The position numbers were made by a program, and so were the translations under genes. A stretch of DNA of 64,000 nucleotides. It comes from Anisus vortex (Eukaryota > Mollusca > Gastropoda > Planorbidae). Below, piece after piece: positions 55,726 through 64,000 of this stretch (its first letter is position 1; every line of letters starts with the position of its first letter). The notes under the pieces are model-generated. The model searched no databases, was not told where the DNA came from, and saw only the letters and a list, made by a program, of their open reading frames with translations. The DNA is taken from positions 2,292,552-2,356,551 of the forward strand of contig OX421495.1 in NCBI GenBank assembly GCA_949126835.1. Reading direction: 5' to 3'.

Positions 55726-57630
55726 GTACAGCGGTTAAAGTGTTCTGACCGTCCATCCATGGATAGGTGGGCATTTCATACACCAAACAGTAGATGCTGA
55801 CACCTACACCAAAGTGAGCAATACAACCACGGTTGACTTACTTTCTAAATCTTTACGTTTCTAGTTTTGGTTCAGACTTTAAAAAAATATTTAAATTGTT
55901 ATGATACAAAATGTACAATAAATTTAATTTCAATAAAAACTCGACATAAAATACTTTTTGTTTTTTACAACTAATAAACATAAATGAAATGTTTGATATT
56001 ATTACAGTTAACTTATGACAGTATTAAAACAATGTTTGTTTTTTAAACTACAGGGCGATACACGGCTCCTGCATCTGTACAAACATGCTTAGAGAAAACA
56101 AAACAAAAAGTTCATTATGTATTAAAACAATAATATCCAATGTTTGTGTTATCATTCTCACAGAATCCACTCACACATTTATATATAATATATTATGACA
56201 CGCTTTAATAAAATACAATGTATACATTCGGTGTGAAAGGGTTCAAGCGAATGAAACGTTTGTTACTGGCATGGAAATCCCAATTTTTTTGTTTGTTGTT
56301 ATTTTGTCTCGCTAAAATATATGGATAACTATGAACTGAGTAAATAAGAGTAGATACAGTTAGTCTGTCCTTTCTATTATAGTTATAGGCCTGGTGGCCA
56401 GGATAGGAGTAAAATGTTTTATACACAGCGTACAATAAGTGATTGAAAATAAACAGGGAGTCAATGCACTGTTTCAGCGAAACACATAGAACTACGATGA
56501 TTGGTGTTCAAAGGTGAACACAGGACCAGCTGTGTGCAGCGGCTAAATCACAGCTGCTGTATCAGTATTTAATAAAAAATAAACAAGTGCATCATCAGAC
56601 AGCTGTATCGTTAGTCTGTCCACAGACAGCTGTAACAAGGTAGTCAGTCTGCTCACTCCCAGAGAATGATTTCAATAGTCAATAAAAAAAATCAGGTAGA
56701 TACATAACAAGTAAAAATATAAAAAAACAAACAACTGTCCTGGTTACAAAACTTGACACTATTACTATTATTTTGGTTTCATCTTTACAAAGCCATCACA
56801 GTATCACAACCATCTCTGTAGGTCACAAGTTGACCTCATTCTCCATTTGTACATGACTGGGGTTTTTTGTTTGTTCTTCACATCATTGTCTTAATTTTTA
56901 AATTGTACATGCAGTGGGGAAATGTATCAGTGTTTCATTTCATTCTTTACATTTTTATTTTTTAAAAAGACAAAAAAAAAAAAAGGTTATAACCCAAGGT
57001 TATACTATAACTCAAGGTTTACTATAACTCAAGGTTTACTTAGCAGGAAATAAAAATGTGAACAGTGAGCTAAATTGCGATCCCAGACTATATGAAAGGG
57101 GAAAAAAGGCAGGAGGCAGGCAGCCTTGGCAAATGTAAATAAATATTTGTTAGAAAATGTAATGCTGTGATGAGCTCATACCAAAATACCAAATACACAT
57201 TTCTTCCTGATATCATTAGTACAAAGTATTAGTAGGCCCTACTGGTACTTTAAAAGTGTAAACTTAGCCGTCCACAGAAACATTAAGAAGACCTAGAACT
57301 TTTAAGCACAAACCATGGATGGACTTTGGGTTTACCAGCATATAGATAATGGTTGAAAACTCACAGAGTCTAGTAGAAAAATCCTCAAATCTTGTTGTTT
57401 TTTTCTTCTTCTTCTTCTTTTGCTGTCTAGCTCGTGCATCTGATTCCCCAAGTTTGAATAAATAGACTGACCCAGAGACTCAGCCAATGTTTCTAAGTCT
57501 GGATTCTTTAGACATGGACAATCACACATTGGGGGAGTCACAGGTTCACTGTACCAAGGGAAAGAACTGGTACCCCAACAAGAGTAGATTCACAACAGCC
57601 TGTCTTAATGCTGTAACAGAGGAAGCCACA

Positions 57631-58094
57631 TCACTGTGTGGTGAAATTCTCCAGCCAGGTGACAGGCACCCACTGTGGCTCCACCTCTATTCTGTTGATT
57701 TCATCCAGCAGCTCTGCCAACGCTCTGTCCAAGTCGCTGTTCACCAGGACAAAGTCAAACAGATGGCCGTACACTTCTTCAATTTCTCTAGCCCTGTCGA
57801 TGATTTCTTTCAGCTGATCATCCTGGAATGGAAAGGTTCAAGTTAAATAAATAGAACAGGTTAACAGACAGAACTAGCAGTATATTGTTTATTTTCTTAA
57901 AGTCTAACATAGGCTAGTACCAGTACATTATCAATTATTTTTTTTTAAAGTCTAAGAAAACTCACAGAAAGAGATGTTCTGCCCCTAAACTCAACATCAT
58001 CCTAGATAGAAGTTGAAAAAAATACAAATGAACAATAGAAGAATGTAATTTAATGGTTACTTCATAGATGTCACACGAGTTCAATAAAAGTTTG

Positions 58095-58126
<32 letters not shown>

Positions 58127-61100
58127 GTAAATGTCAAAATTTAAACCTTTTTGTTAAAATTCTGTTTTGTATAGCCTAGAAACCTTATAACCTGCCATTA
58201 TGACCAAATTTAAAGATAATTTTTCTAATTATTGTACCAGTACTCAATTTTTTACACAGTTCATAATTAAAAACTACAAACAACTAAATACTTACAAATG
58301 GTAGAGCTTTACTCAACTGATCCTGCAGCTGTCTCAACTTGTCTAGGTTTGGGGGACACACAAAGATAACATAGGGCTTCAAGTCTGAGGCTCGCATCAG
58401 TTTTAAAGTCTGGTGGAAACAAATCAACTTCTAAATGTCATTTTCTTTAGATCCACAAATAAGAGTCAATCATTCATAAACCAAAACATCAAATTATTTA
58501 ACTACATGTGTGTGTGTTTGCATTGCAGTACGGTACAAGGAGACCAACAGGAATTTGATGCCAACATCTTAATGAAACAAGCCAAATGAAGTAAATACAT
58601 TCTGTTTGAGAATCACTGTAATACAGTTCCAGGCTTGTCCCAAATAAAATAAAAAGTAAAGCCAATCAAAATGTTTGCTATTTAAATATTATATATAGGC
58701 CTCTGTATGACATATATATATATATAAATTTATCAGCTTTAAATCTTAGATGAAATATCAACATGACATTAATTATGATTGTTTTGTAAAGTAGAAAAAG
58801 TTATTTAAAATGATTAAAACCACCTTTTCTCAATTATTTGAAGGCCACACAGGAAAAAATAGCAGTCACACTTTTGTAGTTTAGAGTTATTATTCCACAT
58901 TTCACAAAGGACTATTCCTCTTTTTATCCATTGTACAGGTTTTTTTACTTCTCATTTTCCTATGGTTATTACTGTTTTTTTCACTTGAAAAATAGTTCAG
59001 TAAATAACTTAAAAAATTATAAATGTAACTCGGCCATTTTTTCTTGTGGTCTTCAATTATTTATACCTGGTACAGGATTAGCTACACTGTGGATTATCTT
59101 TCTTGTATATGGAGGACAGACGAGGGGTTGTTTGTATGTAACCTTACCTCTGGGTGCTGCTTCAGGAGACAAATTTTCCCCTGAGCTATGACGTCTCTGA
59201 TGGCATCAAAGGAAGTCCCGTACTGGAACTTCTGGTGCTCCCCATACTCTACAAACTGATTCTGCTGCACCATCTGGCTGAACTCTTCCTTGGGGATGTG
59301 GTGGTAGGCATTGCCATCTATTTCATTGGCCCTGGGTGGCCTTGTTGTGTCTGGACACACAATAAACAGAATCATAAATAACAACATCACTAAAAAAACG
59401 TAACTGTAACAAATGTTATATTTTTTGCTTCACAACATTATACTCATATAACATCTGTCCAAGTTTGTTTTTACCGTATATACTCGCGTATAAGTCGCAC
59501 CGGTGTATAAGTCGCACCGGTGTATAAGTCGCACCCCTAGTTTACGATTTTTTTCCTTATAAGTTGTCATTGACCCGCGCATAAGTCGCACCCCGACTTC
59601 CCGGGTAACACTGCCTTTTAATATCTCAAAAATGCATACCTTTTAAACATAAAAATGTACTAAATATTCACCCTAATTTGGAAACTTTCCTTAAAAAATT
59701 GTTTTAATCGTGCATAAGGCAAACATAATCAAATAAAGGCATATCCTAATAATTCTACACAACTCCAATCAACTATAGGGGTTATGTAGGAAACTTTATG
59801 ACAGAGTAGTAATGTTTTTCGAACAGTGTCGGGTGTATAAGTCGCACCCCTACAGTTTGTCAAAATTTTCTGTATAAAAAGTGTGACTTATATGCGAGTA
59901 TATACGGTAAATGTGTCCAAGGTCAAATGTCAACAGTTTCCTTAAATTTAAAAACTCATACCAATTCTTGTCATTTCTGTTTTTATTTTATTTCTCATTT
60001 GTAGTGTATCAGTTTGTGTTTTTTACGTCATAGTCTGTGTGTGTTGTTTGGATCGCTCGGACCCCGTGACCAGCTGATCATATGGGACAAGAAAAAGCTA
60101 TAAAGTGTCAGTTAGACAATCGTACACAACGGAGCATGACATGTTTCTTTCTGTTCCAATATATACAATGCATGACATCTTTTAAATAGATGAAGTAAAA
60201 AATATGATTTTTTTCTTCAATCTGTCTAACGAGACACATTAAATACTAGTGCAATCTTCATAACTTATGAACCTGTGGTAAATGTCAAATATTTATATAG
60301 ACAACTGAATCAAACAAGGGTAACCAGAATTGTAAGTACTGGACTTACGCGGGATTGGTGTACCGAATCTGTCTGGATCAGAATCCAACAACCTGTGCTG
60401 CAGTTCATTGCGCCCGACATTTGATGGCCCGATCAGGACAATGGGTCTTTTACGGTTTGGCTGTGGGTAGTACTTGCCAATTTCTTCATAGGTTAAAATT
60501 TCTTCACAGTCTGCAATGAAGTTTGTAAAAGGTTTTACAGATTGGCTAAGTATACCGGTACTTTAAACCATCCATCCAAAGTGTCATTACAATGCACTAC
60601 ACTTTCAAGAACTCAATACATCTCTATAGCCTTATAGTTTCACTAGAAAACTGTTACCTTCTGATAAGCCATTGTATAGAGATTTCTTCTTTTTCCTTTT
60701 CTTCCTTTCTTTTCTGCCGCAGGCACAGACTCTGGCTTTCTTCTTGTTCTCCTTGTTTTCTAAATTCATTTTCAATGTTTCTCTCCTGATAAATATTAGA
60801 GAAAAAAAAAGACTTTACAATCTGCTCAAAAGTATCACTTTGTTAAATAAAGATTACAATATAAAGCTATATACATTTAGCTACTTTACGTCTAGTACTA
60901 CATTAACTAGAAGTATAATACAACTGCTATATATACTGTGTGATTACTTTACGTCTAATACGTCACAAGCTAGCTGGGTTAATTACTTACTGTTCTGTGA
61001 AAGACTTGCTGGGTATGAGTCCAGCCAAAGACTGGTCCTCCTCCTCACCCTCCCTGAAAGCCTGCCACCAGTTAGGGTCGTCCAGGGCGATGGCGTGCAG

Positions 61101-63914
61101 GATATCCCCTCGCAAAAAACTGATCCCCAGCTCCCGGCAGGGAATATAAAGATCATCTTCAGGATCATAAGAAAACAGGGCTCGAAGATGCATCTATCAA
61201 AAATATATAATTTTTTAAAAGATCAATTTAAAACATTTTGCATATGTTTATTCACAATACTTTCCTAAACCTTTTGATCAAACTTCCTGCAAAAGATATT
61301 TTTTATATATCATGCTTGTACTCCAGTGATTATGTCAATTTTAACTAAATAAAAGTATGCCAAATAAAGCACATACATAAAAATTGTAATAAAAAAAATA
61401 AAAAAATGGCAACTTTAATGGACAGAGTTAATAAAAGTCATAAGTTATTTCCCTTTGATTTCATTTCCCTCACTGTGTTGAAAAGCTTTTGGGTTTTCAC
61501 GGACTTCGTGTATTCCTCGTGCACAGTTTTTAGTTGTTGTTCTTTTTGTAGTGTATTCTGTACAATGTTCATTTCAAATAACATCTATTGTTTATCTTGT
61601 TATTTTCTGTCAAGATACATCTGTTGGGATCTCTGTGTCAAGACAATTTACTCAACAATTATGATTAGTTCAATAACAAACTGATTACATCCAGTGTATT
61701 GTGTAGATCTGCAATGTTTTTATGTTCCTATTCACCATCAAGTCCTTTTAATTGTTGCTGCTTTCTTTTCATCATGTTTATATTAACATAGGGACCGCGG
61801 TGGCTGAGCAGCAGCAAGTTCGGCTGGTGTAATGAAGGTACTGGGTTTGAATCCTGGTGAAGGCTAGTATTTGTTCCCGGGTCTGGAGGGTGTCCTTGAG
61901 TCTGGAGGGTGTCCTTGAGTCTGGAGGGTGTCTCTGAGTCTGGAGGGTGTCCCTGAGTCTGGAGGGTGTCCCTGAGTCTGGAGGGTGTCTCTGAGTCTGG
62001 AGGGTGTCTCTGAGTCTGGAGGGTGTCTCTGAGTCTGGAGGGTGTCTCTGAGTCTGGAGGGTGTCTCTGAGTCTGGAGGGTGTCTCTGAGTCTGGAGGGT
62101 GTCTCTGAGTCTGGAGGGTGTCTCTGAGTCTGGAGGGTGTCTCTGAGTCTGGAGGGTGTCTCTGAGTCTACCCAGCTCTGATGGTTACCTGACATTAGTT
62201 GGGGTAAAGTAAAGGCGACTGGGCATTGTACTGGCCAGACAATCCCCTAGTTTGCCGTGGCCACAGAAACTGGTGAACGCTGCTTCACTGGCCTATGGAT
62301 CCATTTAGTAGAGCGGATACTTTATAATACGTCTAGTAGGACACACCATGAGCCAATACTTTATAATACGTCTAGTAGGACACACCATGAGCCAAAACAA
62401 AAACACAAAAAAAAAGTGCAAACTTACGATTTTGTTAGACAGCTGTGCATTCTGTTGCTGCGAGTGGAGACCAGGTATAATCATAAAGCGGATAGTTCCA
62501 GACATGTTGGCCTGGAACACAAACAAAACAATTTGTTGATGCAGTTGATAGCCAGGACAAGAAAGCATTCCTCAAAGTTATATATAATACAGACATATTT
62601 TTTTATAAAACTTGTTGTTAGTGCTTATTTTCTTTCATAATATCTTTTATTATTATCACTCAATATGTCCTTCTACCAGTTCTTAGTTGGGCGGAAGCTA
62701 CTTCTTGCAGACGACTAAAAATAATTTCTATTTTTTCTAATAAAAGATCGACTCACTGACATATATGATTTTAAACTGACAAGAACTCATAATGAATATA
62801 AACAATAACAATGAAATGTTTCAATATAAATACCTAATTCTTTTCAATAACTAATTTGATTATTATTCTTAAGAAAGGCAATATCTACACTTGTTTTATG
62901 TAAAGTTGACTACAACTCACCAACATTTCCGAAACATCGTTTATATTTTTCCCTCTCATGTCAACTCCGTTAACTTCTAGGATTTCATCACCCTCATGCA
63001 GAAGCCCTGATGGAAAATAGAGAACAGAAAAAGAAGTCAAACATTGTTCTTTTTACCAGATCTAAATAGAATTGCAAAAATCACTTTAAAATGGCAGTTT
63101 CTGGGGAATAACAGGATTGCTTGGCCAGCACAATGCCCAGCCACCTTTACTTGAGCCCTCTTCACTTTTCACTCTACAATGTACAAACTTAAACCTAAAA
63201 CTCTTGAGTCTTAAGGTTAAGCTCTTCCTAAAGACCCAAAACTAACATTGAGCAATATAATTACTGAATATACATGTGTATAAGTCACACCCCAGTTCTT
63301 AAAGTTGTGCTATTACTTATCCAAGTGATATATTTTGTAGTTGACAAGCCAATAGGACTCATTATTACATCGAGGATTGATTACTATGTCCTTTTTTAAC
63401 ATGAAATTTATCTTATATTTCAAGTTTGTCGATGCATACAAATTAAAAAAAAAAAAATTCTGTATTATTATTTCTATTACTTTCAATCAATTCTAGAACT
63501 GATTTCCCTTTGAATAACAACTGGATTTTTGTGTTTACATGTAGCTTTATGACTAAGGAGTGCTGGGTTTTTTCAAACTTTATGACTAAGGAGTGCTGGG
63601 TTTTTTCAAACTTTATGACTAAGGAGTGCTGGGTTTTTTCAAACTTTATGACTAAGGAGTGCTGGGTTTTTTCAAACTTTATGACTAAGGAGTGCTGGGT
63701 TTTTTCAAACTTTCTAGTGGAATGGTTGCACCCCTGATTTTATTTGGATTTTTTGGGTTGTTTTTTTAGACTTAATTGATTGTTTTTTTCCACTCATAGA
63801 CACGATTTCATGGGCACTGATCAATTGTACGTACATACCACTTTTCTCAGCTGCTCCACCTTTGACTATACGAGCTATGATGACTGATTCACCTTCATTT
63901 TTCACAGTGGCACC
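57631..63914 (-). CDS. PALS1: MAGUK polarity protein PALS1 (MPP5), PDZ to C-terminus; 5' exons off window
   Basis: Nine exons with agreeing phases: 63839-63914, 62921-63006, 62428-62511, 60991-61193, 60658-60785, 60349-60510, 59148-59350, 58296-58409, 57631-57822 (1248 nt, 415 aa plus TGA). [48 protein letters not shown]3: [20 protein letters not shown] and [13 protein letters not shown] basic HOOK/linker ([16 protein letters not shown]) leads to the guanylate-kinase-like domain: [55 protein letters not shown], and the ending [13 protein letters not shown]...PQWVPVTWL. The P-loop lacks the catalytic GKS/T, as in other MAGUKs, so the domain binds protein rather than GMP. PALS1 joins Crumbs and PATJ in the apical polarity complex; its L27 domains would lie beyond position 64000. 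NSDLD and PQWVP favour PALS1 over other MPPs. Confidence 0.97.
59474..59907. mobile_element. 434-bp MITE with TA target duplication
   Basis: Inverted ends begin CCGTATATACTCGC and continue (G/A)TATAAGTC(G/A)CAC; TA flanks both sides. The word GTGTATAAGTCGCACC repeats at the left end and once near the right. No coding capacity. It lies in a PALS1 intron. Confidence 0.88.
61790..62325 (+). mobile_element. Full-length family-B SINE with expanded internal minisatellite
   Basis: The tRNA-like head GGGACCGCGGTGGCTGAGCA has an A-box (TGGCTGAGCAG) and a B-box (GGGTTTGAATCC). The body CTCTGATGGTTACC...GTGGCCACAGAAACTGGTG and the tail CCATTTAGTAGAGCGGATAC follow. Between head and body lies an array of about 14 copies of a 20-bp unit that is single-copy in the other family-B SINEs here. 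Intronic in PALS1. Confidence 0.85.
61876..62165. repeat. 20-bp minisatellite inside the SINE
   Basis: GTCTGGAGGGTGTC(T/C)(C/T)TGA units of 20 bases, about 14 in tandem. The unit corresponds to the GACTCAGGGACACCCTCCAG segment seen once in the SINE copy at 50312-50578. The minus-strand open frame across it is not a gene. Confidence 0.95.
62319..62396. repeat. Tandem duplication of 39 bp
   Basis: ATACTTTATAATACGTCTAG plus TAGGACACACCATGAGCCA occurs twice, perfectly, next to PALS1 exon 62428-62511. Confidence 0.9.
63100..63152 (-). mobile_element. SINE family B fragment
   Basis: GGATTGCTTGGCCAGCACAA then TGCCCAGCCACCTTTACTT matches the middle of family B in reverse. Confidence 0.6.
63545..63712. 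repeat. 33-bp minisatellite, five copies
   Basis: TTTATGACTAAGGAGTGCTG plus GGTTTTTTCAAAC repeats perfectly five times in a PALS1 intron. The unit length is a multiple of three, so a spurious open frame of [11 protein letters not shown] repeats appears. Confidence 0.95.
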
Positions 63915-64000
63915 CTGACAGCAATGATGGGAAGAGAAATAATTAGGTACCGGTATGGGCAATGACAAAATGATTAGGCATAAACAGTAATGGAAAAATA

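Larger units (their letters stand above)
52666..57630. other. Region between TRNT1 and PALS1 stop, probable PALS1 3' UTR plus flank
   Basis: No coding exon was found. It includes homopolymer tracts (G12 at 53237-53248, G14 at 53335-53348, C26 at 54274-54299), a SINE, and a threefold ACTATAACTCAAGGTTT repeat near 57000. PALS1 transcripts are known for long 3' UTRs in vertebrates, so part may be transcribed; no poly(A) site was fixed. Confidence 0.45.

Noticed and set aside
60349..60510. Missing GKS/T P-loop in the PALS1 kinase-like domain as a defect
   Set aside because: MAGUK guanylate-kinase domains naturally lack it.
61728..62195. 155-codon minus frame of repeated [23 protein letters not shown] units
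   Set aside because: Translation of the 20-bp minisatellite inside a SINE.
63510..63737. Frame with five [11 protein letters not shown] repeats
   Set aside because: The 33-bp intronic minisatellite is a multiple of three, so the frame stays open by chance.

Overview
This is animal genomic DNA: spliced genes with GT-AG introns, AT-rich non-coding sequence, dense SINE/LINE/DNA-transposon debris, one 200-base N gap. An invertebrate, most likely a mollusc and perhaps a heterobranch gastropod, is suggested by the repeat families, the great abundance of the AGGCCT palindrome in non-coding DNA, and the divergence of the conserved proteins. That assignment is inference; the species cannot be read from the sequence.

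Four protein genes can be assembled exon by exon with matching splice phases. (1) 16-19902, minus strand: a secreted protein with eight thrombospondin type-1 (TSP1) repeats, an EGF-like segment and a Sushi-like segment, 11 coding exons, 3' end outside the window. (2) 39232-40158, minus: TIMM9, a mitochondrial intermembrane-space chaperone, three small exons. (3) 46893-52175, plus: TRNT1, the CCA-adding tRNA nucleotidyltransferase, eight exons. (4) 57631-63914, minus: PALS1/MPP5, a MAGUK polarity scaffold, nine exons from PDZ to stop, with the 5' exons (L27 domains) outside the window. TRNT1 and PALS1 are convergent.

The 10.9-kb first intron of the TSP1 gene holds a structurally complete Ty3/Gypsy retrotransposon (11794-16344). 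Its two 202-bp LTRs are identical, and it has a tRNA-Ser primer site, a polypurine tract and one 1353-codon gag-pol frame. It sits inside the 3' end of an older RNase H-bearing non-LTR element; the interrupted reading frame resumes exactly on the far side and no target-site duplication is visible.

19.9-38 kb has no intact host gene that I can support. It holds LINE 3' ends, tRNA-derived SINEs whose tail matches those LINEs, a mariner relic, a TA-flanked element carrying part of a PHD finger, a decayed SWIM-zinc-finger gene, an array of 38-bp palindromes, a THAP exon, and a putative 4-kb inverted-repeat element (32.2-36.3 kb) with CRE-like palindromes near both ends and a broken gene with a P2X7-C-terminal-like domain.

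The most unusual points are the tandemly copied exon/5'-splice-site junction in TRNT1, the SINE-LINE tail sharing, the Gypsy insertion without target duplication, and the palindrome array plus inverted-repeat element at 31-36 kb.
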